From positions 1-7,363 of the forward strand of contig JAFMBU010000080.1 in assembly GCA_017858295.1 (NCBI GenBank): DNA of 7,363 nt. Reading direction: 5' to 3'. The position numbers and the translations under genes were made by a program. The stretch is from Porticoccaceae bacterium. GTDB lineage: Bacteria > Pseudomonadota > Gammaproteobacteria > Pseudomonadales > Porticoccaceae. The notes below the pieces were generated by a model. That model did no database searches. It had not been told where the DNA came from and was given only the letters and a program-made list of their open reading frames with translations. This document shows positions 1 to 6,237 of the stretch, one piece after another. Every line of letters starts with the position of its first letter. The first letter of the stretch is position 1.

Positions 1-863
1 CCCAGCCAGCCGCGCACTACATAGCCGTAGCTAATAATATCGTTGAGCACTTTCTCCGCGGTGTCGGCTGGAATGGCGAAGCCAATACCCGCAGAGCCAG
101 CCTGATTGAGTATCGCCGTATTGATACCGAGTAAATTGCCATAGCTATCAACCAGTGCGCCGCCAGAGTTGCCAGGATTGATATCGGCATCGGTCTGAAT
201 AAAGTTTTCAAAGGTATTTAGCCCGAGACCATTGCGGCCGGTAGCGCTGACAATGCCTTGAGTTACGGTCTGACCTACGCCATAGGGGTTGCCAATCGCC
301 AGAACCACATCGCCAATCTGAGCTTGGGCTGGTTCGCCAACAGAGATTGGCTGCAGATTCTGTGCTTGAATTTTCAGCACTGCCAGATCGGTTTCCGGAT
401 CTTTACCCACAACAACTGCAGGCGCCTCGCGCCCATCATAGAGCAGCACTAGTATCTGATCAGCGCCGTCGATCACATGGTTGTTGGTCAGCATAAAGCC
501 ATCTTCCTGCATGATAACGCCGGAGCCGAGGGAGGACTGAATACGCTGCTGCTGATTGTTAAAAAGGCGTCGGAAGTAGGGGTCGTCGAGCAGTGGATGA
601 TTAGAGGACGTGGTGATGGTCCGCGTATATATATTTACGACAGAGGGCGCGGCACGTTTCACTGCATGGGAGTATGAGACTGGCCCAGTCCATTCATTGC
701 CCTGACTACGGTGGTCGAGATCCATGGATGACTGCTCAACACCATTGTTCTGCTGGCGAATCTCGGGGAACACTAGCAGGATTAAGGCAGCAGCACACAG
801 GCCGACCAATATGGGTTTGCCGAGGTAACGAATAATAAGATTCACTGTGCGATTTGAGGTCAC
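1..863 (-). CDS. degS: DegS/AlgW-type membrane-anchored serine protease, partial (C-terminus cut by window edge)
   Basis: A trypsin-like periplasmic protease of the HtrA family; 287 codons are visible before the reading frame leaves the window. Residues about 17-32 form one hydrophobic N-terminal anchor with no obvious cleavage site, as in DegS and AlgW. The protease domain follows, with the catalytic triad readable as His129 (TNNHVI), Asp159 (TDLAVLK) and Ser233 (GNSGGAL). It ends at VVRGWLG, where the PDZ domain should begin, so that domain is not seen. Known DegS/AlgW proteins sense misfolded outer-membrane proteins and cut the anti-sigma factor RseA/MucA, releasing the envelope-stress sigma factor; that role here is inference. 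The start is GTG at 863-861: an in-frame TGA lies four codons upstream (875-873) and a weak GAGAG ribosome site precedes it. The DegS-like anchor and sequence (HPLLDDPYFRRLF, IGDVVLAIGNPYG) argue against the soluble DegP/DegQ type. yhbY ends 59 bp upstream with no clear terminator between, so cotranscription is possible. Confidence 0.9.
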   Translation of the reverse strand, partial: MTSNRTVNLIIRYLGKPILVGLCAAALILLVFPEIRQQNNGVEQSSMDLDHRSQGNEWTGPVSYSHAVKRAAPSVVNIYTRTITTSSNHPLLDDPYFRRLFNNQQQRIQSSLGSGVIMQEDGFMLTNNHVIDGADQILVLLYDGREAPAVVVGKDPETDLAVLKIQAQNLQPISVGEPAQAQIGDVVLAIGNPYGVGQTVTQGIVSATGRNGLGLNTFENFIQTDADINPGNSGGALVDSYGNLLGINTAILNQAGSAGIGFAIPADTAEKVLNDIISYGYVVRGWL

Positions 864-922
864 GCCTGTCTCTCAATTTTTGCTGGTCTTAGCGATGCAG
901 TATGGCACAAAAGGCCGGTTAT

Positions 923-1225
923 TCAGCGCAATAAGTTAGATAGCCGCGGATCTGGCGTCTTAGTCTTGCGATAAATAAGTAGCATATGACCGATTGATTG
1001 CACCAGAGTCGCGTTGTGGCTGGCGCAGATTGTGTCTGTTAGGGCTTTTTTAGCATCGCGATCTTCGGCGACCAGTTTAATTTTAATTAATTCATGGTCG
1101 GTAAGGGCGCGTTCAATCTCATTGCTGACGTTTTCGGTGAGACCGTTGCCGGCCACTGTTACTACAGGCTTAAGATTATGGCCTAATCGACGTAAATGTT
1201 TTTTATCCGCGTTGGAACTTGTCAT
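923..1225 (-). CDS. yhbY: YhbY-family ribosome assembly RNA-binding protein
   Basis: A 100-residue single-domain protein of the CRS1/YhbY (CRM) family; E. coli YhbY is about the same length. The diagnostic region is visible: KPVVTVAGNGLTENV (residues 19-33) carries the family's GxxG-type RNA-binding loop, followed by EIERALTDHELIKIKL and a C-terminal IGHMLLIYRK strand. In E. coli the protein associates with pre-50S particles and helps large-subunit assembly; in plants the same domain serves in splicing factors. It is transcribed divergently from rlmE, another 50S-maturation gene, an arrangement conserved in E. coli. The ATG at 1225-1223 gives the expected family N-terminus. A TAGAAT -10-like hexamer lies about 28 bp upstream on this strand. 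The plus-strand open frame across the same bases is a shadow. Confidence 0.95.
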   Translation of the reverse strand: MTSSNADKKHLRRLGHNLKPVVTVAGNGLTENVSNEIERALTDHELIKIKLVAEDRDAKKALTDTICASHNATLVQSIGHMLLIYRKTKTPDPRLSNLLR

Positions 1226-1273
1226 AATGCACGACTCACTTTAAAGGTCGGCCATTCTAGCTAAAACAACCCC
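1226..1273. promoter_or_regulatory. Divergent promoter region between yhbY and rlmE
   Basis: This 48-bp spacer must hold the start signals of both divergent genes, unless they lie inside the genes. On the minus strand TAGAAT (plus-strand 1254-1259) matches the sigma-70 -10 consensus at five of six bases, but its -35 is poor. On the plus strand TTGTCA (1219-1224) could be a -35 box with TTTAAA (1240-1245) as -10, at a short 15-bp spacing. TTTAAA is self-complementary and could be read on either strand. These assignments are weak; only the divergent layout is certain. Confidence 0.35.
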
Positions 1274-1891
1274 ATGGCGAAATCGAAAAATCGTAGTTGG
1301 ATAAAACAACATGTAAAAGACCCTTATGTGCAAATGTCACAGAAGGATGGTTATCGCTCCCGAGCGAGCTATAAATTACTTGAGATCATTGAAAAGGATC
1401 GCTTGATCCGCCCAGGGATGACCGTCGTAGACCTAGGAGCGGCGCCCGGAGGTTGGTCTCAGGTGGCAATGGATTTGGTGGGGCACGAGGGGCGAGTTCA
1501 TGCCCTAGATCTGTTGCCCATGGACGGTATTGCCGGCGTCGACTTTATTCTCGGCGATTTTACCGAAGATGAGATTTTGCAGGAGCTCCTAGGTCTAATT
1601 GATAAACGGCCTGTTGACCTTGTAATTTCGGATATGGCCCCCAACTTAACAGGTAGCAAAGCAGTAGATCAGCCCACCAGTATTTATTTGGTTGAACTGG
1701 CTGTAGATCTAGCCTGCAAAGTTATGAAGCCTGAGGGAGTTTTTATAGCAAAACTCTTTCAGGGGGAAGGGTTCGATGAGTTTGTGCGACATGTTAGAAC
1801 ATTGTTTAATACAGTCAGTATGCGAAAACCCGACGCCTCGAGATCAAAATCTCGGGAAGTCTACATGGTTGCCAAGGGCTTAAAGGCCTGA
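1274..1891 (+). CDS. rlmE: 23S rRNA (uridine-2'-O-)-methyltransferase RlmE (FtsJ/RrmJ)
   Basis: A 205-residue FtsJ-family enzyme that uses S-adenosylmethionine to methylate the 2'-O of U2552 (E. coli numbering) in the A-loop of 23S rRNA, a late step in 50S assembly. The SAM-binding motif VVDLGAAPGGWSQV is at residues 51-64. The catalytic K-D-K-E tetrad is complete: Lys34 (RASYKLLE), Asp120 (VISDMAPN), Lys160 (FIAKLFQGEG) and Glu195 (SREVYMVAKG). Length is normal (E. coli 209). ATG 1274 is the first possible start, because an in-frame TAA lies at 1262-1264. No clear Shine-Dalgarno sequence is visible before it; the preceding bases are A/C-rich. ftsH follows after 16 bp, so the two are probably one transcript as in E. 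coli, where the pair is heat-inducible. I could not find a credible heat-shock promoter here. Confidence 0.97.
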   Translation: MAKSKNRSWIKQHVKDPYVQMSQKDGYRSRASYKLLEIIEKDRLIRPGMTVVDLGAAPGGWSQVAMDLVGHEGRVHALDLLPMDGIAGVDFILGDFTEDEILQELLGLIDKRPVDLVISDMAPNLTGSKAVDQPTSIYLVELAVDLACKVMKPEGVFIAKLFQGEGFDEFVRHVRTLFNTVSMRKPDASRSKSREVYMVAKGLKA

Positions 1892-1895
1892 TTAT

Positions 1896-1900
1896 GAGGA
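1896..1900 (+). promoter_or_regulatory. Shine-Dalgarno site deciding the TTG start of ftsH
   Basis: GAGGA sits 7 bases before TTG 1908. No ATG or GTG in this frame gives a family-like N-terminus at a suitable distance, so this site supports the non-ATG start. Confidence 0.7.
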
Positions 1901-1907
1901 TAATAAC

Positions 1908-3845
1908 TTGAACGATTTGGTTAAAAATTTGGTTGTGTGGCTAGTTCTGGCTGCAATTCTGATGTCTGTTTTCAATAGCTTCACGCCAAAGGAAGTTGAA
2001 AATGAGATCATTTATTCGGAATTCGTGACCGATGTGCAAAACGAACGCGTCTCAAGTGTTGCCATTAACGGTTTGATTATCGAAGGCGTGCGTCTCGATG
2101 GTTCAACCTTTAAGACTGTGCGACCCAATGTTCAGGATCCCGGCTTGATGGATGACCTGCTCAACCACAATGTTCAAGTGGTGGGTAAAGAGCCTGAGAC
2201 GCCCAGTCTGCTGTCGCAGCTGCTCGTTGCAGCTTTCCCAATCTTGCTGATTCTGGCTATTTTTGTCTTCTTTATGCGTCAAATGCAGGGCGGTGCTGGC
2301 GGCAAAGGCGGCCCCATGAGCTTTGGCAAAAGTAAGGCCAAGTTACTCAATAGCGATCAGATCAGCACTACATTTGCTGACGTGGCCGGTGTCGACGAAG
2401 CTAAGGAAGATGTTAGCGAACTGGTCGACTTTCTTAGCGACCCCACCAGATTTCAGCGTCTTGGCGGACGTATTCCCAAGGGCGTCTTAATGGTCGGCCC
2501 CCCAGGTACAGGTAAAACCTTGCTGGCGAAAGCGATTGCTGGCGAAGCCAAAGTGCCATTCTTTTCAATTTCCGGTTCCGACTTTGTCGAGATGTTCGTC
2601 GGCGTTGGTGCCGCACGAGTGCGGGATATGTTTGAGCAGGCTAAGAAGCAAGCGCCATGCATTATCTTTATCGATGAAATCGATGCTGTAGGTCGCCATC
2701 GTGGCGGTGGCTACGGCGGTGGCAACGATGAGCGCGAGCAGACATTGAACCAGCTGCTAGTGGAAATGGATGGCTTTGAAGGTAATGAAGGTGTAATCGT
2801 TATCGCCGCAACCAACCGTCCCGACGTATTGGATAAAGCTCTATTGCGCCCCGGCCGATTTGATCGCCAGGTCTATGTCAGCCTGCCGGATATTCGTGGT
2901 CGCGAACAGATTCTTAAAGTTCACGCGCGCAAAGTGCCTATAGATGAGAGTGTAGAATTGAGCGTAATCGCTCGCGGCACTCCCGGTTTCTCCGGTGCCG
3001 ATCTGGCCAATTTGATCAACGAAGCGGCGCTGTTTTCCGCTCGCGGTAAACGCCGTGTGGTAGGCATGGAAGAATTTGAGCAGGCCCGTGACAAAATCAT
3101 GATGGGTGCCGAGCGCCGCTCAATGGTTATGTCTGATAAAGAGAAGGCCAATACCGCCTATCACGAAGCTGGCCATGCGATTATCGGCAAGCTGGTTCCA
3201 GAGCATGACCCAGTGCATAAGGTCACTATTATTCCCCGCGGCCGTGCCCTGGGTGTAACCCAGTATCTACCCGAAGAAGACCGTTACAGCATGAGCCGAC
3301 GTCAGTTATTTAGTCAGCTCTGCAGTCTATTTGGTGGGCGACTCGCCGAAGAGTTGATCGGCGGATTGGATGGTGTCACTACTGGCGCCTCCAATGATAT
3401 TGAGCGAGCTACGCAGATGGCGCGCAATATGGTCACCAAGTGGGGCCTCAGTGAGACCATGGGTCCGGTGCTCTACGGCGAAGACGAGTCACAGAACCCC
3501 GGTGGTGGCAACACCCACTACTCAGAAGATACCTCGCGCCAGATCGACCAAGAGGTGCGTACAATTCTCGACGACGCCTACAAACAGGCCAAGACGCTAC
3601 TTGAAGATAATCGCGATATTCTCGAGGCCATGAAAGATGCATTAATGGAGTTTGAAACCATCGATGCAGATCAGGTTGACGATTTAATGCATAGACGCAA
3701 AGTCCGCCCGCCAAAGCATTGGGACGACAATGATTCGGATAGCGGCGCTGGCAAGCCGTCTGCTGAATCGACTGAAGAGTCTGCAGAAGCTGCTAAAGAA
3801 CCAGCTAAAGAGGGCCCAATTGGTGGCCCAGTAGAAGAAGTCTAA
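1908..3845 (+). CDS. ftsH: ATP-dependent zinc metalloprotease FtsH
   Basis: A 645-residue membrane-bound AAA+ protease, near the usual length. In E. coli it forms hexamers in the inner membrane, removes unassembled membrane proteins and degrades LpxC and sigma-32. In order: transmembrane segment 1 (about 4-25), a periplasmic domain (about 26-100), transmembrane segment 2 (about 101-123), and the AAA module with Walker A GPPGTGKT (197-204), pore loop FVG (230-232), Walker B IIFIDEID (252-259) and second region of homology ending RPGRFDRQ (314-321). The zinc protease motif HEAGH is at 419-423, with a likely third ligand Asp497 in SNDIE. The conserved MHRRKVRPP precedes a variable acidic, Ala/Glu-rich tail of roughly 40 residues. 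The start is TTG 1908-1910, chosen because a good GAGGA site (1896-1900) lies 7 bp upstream and the N-terminus then matches the family. A terminator follows the stop codon. Confidence 0.98.
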   Translation: MNDLVKNLVVWLVLAAILMSVFNSFTPKEVENEIIYSEFVTDVQNERVSSVAINGLIIEGVRLDGSTFKTVRPNVQDPGLMDDLLNHNVQVVGKEPETPSLLSQLLVAAFPILLILAIFVFFMRQMQGGAGGKGGPMSFGKSKAKLLNSDQISTTFADVAGVDEAKEDVSELVDFLSDPTRFQRLGGRIPKGVLMVGPPGTGKTLLAKAIAGEAKVPFFSISGSDFVEMFVGVGAARVRDMFEQAKKQAPCIIFIDEIDAVGRHRGGGYGGGNDEREQTLNQLLVEMDGFEGNEGVIVIAATNRPDVLDKALLRPGRFDRQVYVSLPDIRGREQILKVHARKVPIDESVELSVIARGTPGFSGADLANLINEAALFSARGKRRVVGMEEFEQARDKIMMGAERRSMVMSDKEKANTAYHEAGHAIIGKLVPEHDPVHKVTIIPRGRALGVTQYLPEEDRYSMSRRQLFSQLCSLFGGRLAEELIGGLDGVTTGASNDIERATQMARNMVTKWGLSETMGPVLYGEDESQNPGGGNTHYSEDTSRQIDQEVRTILDDAYKQAKTLLEDNRDILEAMKDALMEFETIDADQVDDLMHRRKVRPPKHWDDNDSDSGAGKPSAESTEESAEAAKEPAKEGPIGGPVEEV

Positions 3846-3862
3846 CTCGACAGAGCAGGAAT

Positions 3863-3901
3863 AGCCTCGCTGCCGTAATGGCTGCGGGGCTTTTTACTTT
3901 T
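3863..3901 (+). terminator. Intrinsic terminator after ftsH, overlapping the upstream edge of folP
   Basis: A 12-position stem pairs 3863-3874 with 3880-3891 across a 5-base loop (GTAAT). It has ten Watson-Crick pairs, one T-G wobble (3867/3887) and one T-T mismatch (3871/3883). A T-rich run, TTTTTACTTTT (3891-3901), follows at once. It begins 17 bp after the ftsH stop codon, the expected place. It would end much of the rlmE-ftsH transcript. folP-glmM would then depend on read-through or on a promoter inside ftsH; I could not assign one. Confidence 0.75.
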
Positions 3902-3910
3902 ATGAAAGCA

Positions 3911-4807
3911 ATGACGCTTAAATGTGGCACCAAAACACTTGATCTATCCCGCCCTGCGGTGATGGGTATTGTCAATATTACCCCCGACTCTTTCTCCGAT
4001 GGCGGCCAACTCTATGCAGGTGAAAAAGTCGATCTGGATAAAACCCTGCGGACAGTGGAATCTATGCTGGCCGATGGTGCCGACATTATCGATATTGGCG
4101 GAGAATCGACTCGCCCCGGCGCCTCGCCGGTCACAACTCAACAGGAGTTAGATCGAGTGCTGCCTGTTGTGCAGGCGGTGAGCTCAAGGTTCGACGCACT
4201 GATCTCAGTGGACACCAGCACCGCTCAGGTAATTACTCAGGCCTCAGAGGCCGGAGCCCATCTAATCAATGATGTGCGCGCTCTGCAGCGTGAGGGGGCT
4301 CTTCAGGCTGCTGCAGCCGCTGGGTTGCCGGTGTGCTTGATGCATATGCAGAATCAGCCGGATAATATGCAGAGCAATCCCGTCTACAATGATGTGGTTA
4401 CTGAGGTGTTGAGTTTTTTACAGCAGCGAAAGCAAGCCTGCTTAAACGCAGGGATTGCCAGTGAACAGATACTACTGGATCCAGGGTTTGGTTTTGGTAA
4501 GACACTGGAACACAATTTGGCTTTATCCAGCTCCCTGGATCGCTTTGTGGATACAGGTCAGGGTCTGCTGTTGGGCGTCTCGCGCAAATCTATGATCGGT
4601 CAACTAATTAATTCAAATATAGATAGCAGGCTAGTTGGAAGTGTTACCATGGCGCTCCTAATGGTCCAGTCGGTTGCTCAGAGGCGAGCCCAGACAGGCG
4701 CCTCAAATGGCATAATATTACGAGTGCATGATGTGCGCGAGACAGTGCAAGCATTGACTGTCTGGCAGCGAACAATGGATTTTAAGCAAGAGATAAATAA
4801 CTTATGA
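3911..4807 (+). CDS. folP: Dihydropteroate synthase FolP
   Basis: Condenses 6-hydroxymethyl-7,8-dihydropterin diphosphate with p-aminobenzoate to dihydropteroate in folate synthesis; it is the sulfonamide target. From ATG 3911 it has 298 residues, against about 282 in E. coli. Family motifs in that numbering: NITPDSFSDGG (from 22), IGGESTRPGA (from 62), SVDTS with Asp101, INDV (119-122), DPGFGFGK (190-197), SRKSMIG (from 224) and RVHDV (271-275). The frame stays open back to ATG 3878, but that codon lies in the terminator loop and stem. Starting at 3911 aligns MTLKCGTKTLDLS without gaps to the E. coli N-terminus as I recall it; ATG 3902 is also possible. None of the three has a good ribosome site. 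A roughly 12-residue insertion precedes the last strand (4664-4705). The stop overlaps the glmM start by 4 bp (ATGA), suggesting translational coupling. Confidence 0.95.
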   Translation: MTLKCGTKTLDLSRPAVMGIVNITPDSFSDGGQLYAGEKVDLDKTLRTVESMLADGADIIDIGGESTRPGASPVTTQQELDRVLPVVQAVSSRFDALISVDTSTAQVITQASEAGAHLINDVRALQREGALQAAAAAGLPVCLMHMQNQPDNMQSNPVYNDVVTEVLSFLQQRKQACLNAGIASEQILLDPGFGFGKTLEHNLALSSSLDRFVDTGQGLLLGVSRKSMIGQLINSNIDSRLVGSVTMALLMVQSVAQRRAQTGASNGIILRVHDVRETVQALTVWQRTMDFKQEINNL

Positions 4808-6159
4808 CAAGAAAGTATTTTGGTACCGATGGAATTCGTGGGCGGGTAGGGGAAGCGCCTATCACAGCAGATTTTTTCCTTAAGCTGGGCTGGGCTGCTG
4901 GCACGGTTCTGACGCGTAACGCAGTAGGCAAAAAGCGCGTATTGATTGGCAAGGACACCAGAGTTTCAGGCTATATGTTTGAGTCCGCTCTTGAAGCTGG
5001 CCTAATCGCCGCAGGTGTTGACGTCGATATGCTCGGCCCTATGCCGACACCTGCTATCGCTTATTTGACCCGGACCTTTCGCGCCGCTGCCGGCATAGTT
5101 ATCAGCGCATCTCACAATGCAGTGGAAGACAATGGCATTAAATTTTTCGGCGCCGACGGATACAAATTGTCAGATGAAATCGAACTTGAAATTGAAGCCT
5201 TGCTCGATCAGCCACTGGTCACCAATGGATCTAACTATCTAGGCAAAGCGCGACGCATCACCGATGCCGCCGGTCGCTATGTGGAATTCTGCAAAGGCAG
5301 TCTTCCCTCAGGTTTTAACCTGCGGGGAATGAAAGTAGTGCTCGACTGTGCCCATGGCGCAACCTATGACGTGGGGCCAAAAGTGTTTAAAGAACTGGGC
5401 GCCACAACTATCACCATGGGCAATCAGCCCAATGGCTTTAATATCAATGATCAATGTGGATCGACTTACACTGCCGGGCTCTCCGCTGCAGTCTTGGATC
5501 ATCAGGCTGATCTAGGTATTGCCTTTGATGGCGATGGCGACCGTGTTCTGTTTATTGACGATCGTGGTGATCTGGTTGATGGCGATGAATTATTATTTAT
5601 TATCGCTCAGCACCGCCATAAGTTTCAGGGCGGCTGTAATGGTGTTGCCGGTACTCAGATGAGCAATCTGGGCCTCGAGTTGGCCTTGGCAGAGATGAAA
5701 ATTCCCTTTGTGCGCACCAAAGTCGGTGACCGCTACGTGGTTGAGGCAATGAAAGAACACAGCTGGGTTCTCGGTGGCGAAGGGTCCGGTCATGTCCTTT
5801 GCAGTGACCTGAATACAACCGGTGATGGCATCGTGTCGGCGCTTCAGGTCTTGCGAGCAGTCGTTGATAGTGGCAAGTCCCTGCGTGAACTGAAGACCGG
5901 TATGAGCAAGTTGCCACAACTAATGATCAATGTCCGTCTGTCGCAAAAAATTGATCTCAGTGACGATGAGGCAATAAATTACGCTGTGGCTGAAGTCGAA
6001 GAAAAGCTTGCTGGTCGAGGCCGTGTTTTGCTGCGACCCTCGGGAACCGAACCCTTGATTCGGGTGATGGTCGAAGGCGAAGACAGTGCATTGGTAGAGA
6101 GTTCAGCCGTGGCCATTGCTGAAATCGTTAAACAGCGGGTAGAGGCACTTAAAAGCTGA
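4804..6159 (+). CDS. glmM: Phosphoglucosamine mutase GlmM
   Basis: Interconverts glucosamine-6-phosphate and glucosamine-1-phosphate, feeding UDP-N-acetylglucosamine synthesis for peptidoglycan and lipopolysaccharide. At 451 residues it is near the E. coli length (445), and it opens with the typical RKYFGTDGIRGRVG. The phosphorylated catalytic serine is Ser103 in SASHN (101-105), the metal-binding loop is DGDGDR (242-247), the sugar-binding loop is GEGSGH (325-330), and the phosphate-binding loop is RPSGTEPLIR (411-420). All four functional regions of the alpha-D-phosphohexomutase family are present. Two residues are unusual: Ala106, where the family nearly always has Pro after SHN, and Gln285 in GTQMSN, where Leu or another hydrophobic residue is common. 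ATG 4804 overlaps the folP stop codon; an AAGAG stretch lies about 10-15 bases upstream. Confidence 0.97.
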   Translation: MTRKYFGTDGIRGRVGEAPITADFFLKLGWAAGTVLTRNAVGKKRVLIGKDTRVSGYMFESALEAGLIAAGVDVDMLGPMPTPAIAYLTRTFRAAAGIVISASHNAVEDNGIKFFGADGYKLSDEIELEIEALLDQPLVTNGSNYLGKARRITDAAGRYVEFCKGSLPSGFNLRGMKVVLDCAHGATYDVGPKVFKELGATTITMGNQPNGFNINDQCGSTYTAGLSAAVLDHQADLGIAFDGDGDRVLFIDDRGDLVDGDELLFIIAQHRHKFQGGCNGVAGTQMSNLGLELALAEMKIPFVRTKVGDRYVVEAMKEHSWVLGGEGSGHVLCSDLNTTGDGIVSALQVLRAVVDSGKSLRELKTGMSKLPQLMINVRLSQKIDLSDDEAINYAVAEVEEKLAGRGRVLLRPSGTEPLIRVMVEGEDSALVESSAVAIAEIVKQRVEALKS

Positions 6160-6167
6160 TTTGCTTA

Positions 6168-6196
6168 TTGTATCTTAGCCTGCAGTCGGGTAGGAT
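6168..6196 (+). promoter_or_regulatory. Possible sigma-70 promoter before tpiA
   Basis: TTGTAT (6168-6173) and TAGGAT (6191-6196) are 17 bp apart, matching the -35 and -10 consensus at three and four of six bases. A start near 6203 would leave a leader of about 35 bases. This is weak and rests on hexamer matching alone; the spacer of 78 bp after glmM makes an internal promoter plausible. Confidence 0.25.
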
Positions 6197-6219
6197 TTGC
6201 GCCCTTTTGCGGGACTGCA
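6181..6219. repeat. Inverted repeat in the glmM-tpiA spacer
   Basis: TGCAGTC (6181-6187) and GACTGCA (6213-6219) are perfect 7-base complements around 25 bases, with a possible inner GGG/CCC pairing (6188-6190 with 6202-6204, or 6202-6204 with 6211-6213). No T-run follows, so it does not look like an intrinsic terminator. It ends 3 bases before the AAGGGAG ribosome site of tpiA. It could be an mRNA leader hairpin, an operator or chance. Confidence 0.35.
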
Positions 6220-6222
6220 CTC

Positions 6223-6229
6223 AAGGGAG
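6223..6229 (+). promoter_or_regulatory. Strong ribosome binding site of tpiA
   Basis: AAGGGAG lies 8 bases before ATG 6238, close to the anti-Shine-Dalgarno complement and at good spacing. It fixes the tpiA start and is the best ribosome site in the window besides that of ftsH. Confidence 0.7.
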
Positions 6230-6237
6230 TACTCAGG

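Noticed and set aside
17..677. Three 64-66 codon open frames at 17-211 (-), 258-452 (+) and 477-677 (+)
   Set aside because: All lie within the protease gene, which reads continuously from 863 to 1 on the minus strand with all catalytic motifs.
876..922. Possible terminator between yhbY and the protease gene
   Set aside because: On the minus strand CCGGCC is followed by TTTT, but no adequate stem can be formed before it.
1014..1244. Plus-strand open frame of 76 codons
   Set aside because: It is antisense to yhbY, whose protein is clearly recognisable; the plus-strand translation resembles nothing and has no ribosome site.
1270..1277. CCCCATGG resembling a sigma-32 (heat-shock) -10 element before rlmE-ftsH
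   Set aside because: It overlaps the rlmE start codon, so transcription would begin inside the gene, and no CTTGAA-like -35 lies 13-15 bp upstream.
2692..2730. Gly-rich repeat-like GGTGGC stretch in ftsH
   Set aside because: It encodes the normal FtsH loop between Walker B and NDEREQTLNQLL (RHRGGGYGGGNDE), so it is a conserved protein feature and not a DNA repeat.
5593..5919. Two overlapping minus-strand frames of 105-108 codons
   Set aside because: Both are shadows of glmM, which has family motifs throughout this interval, and neither translation resembles a known protein.
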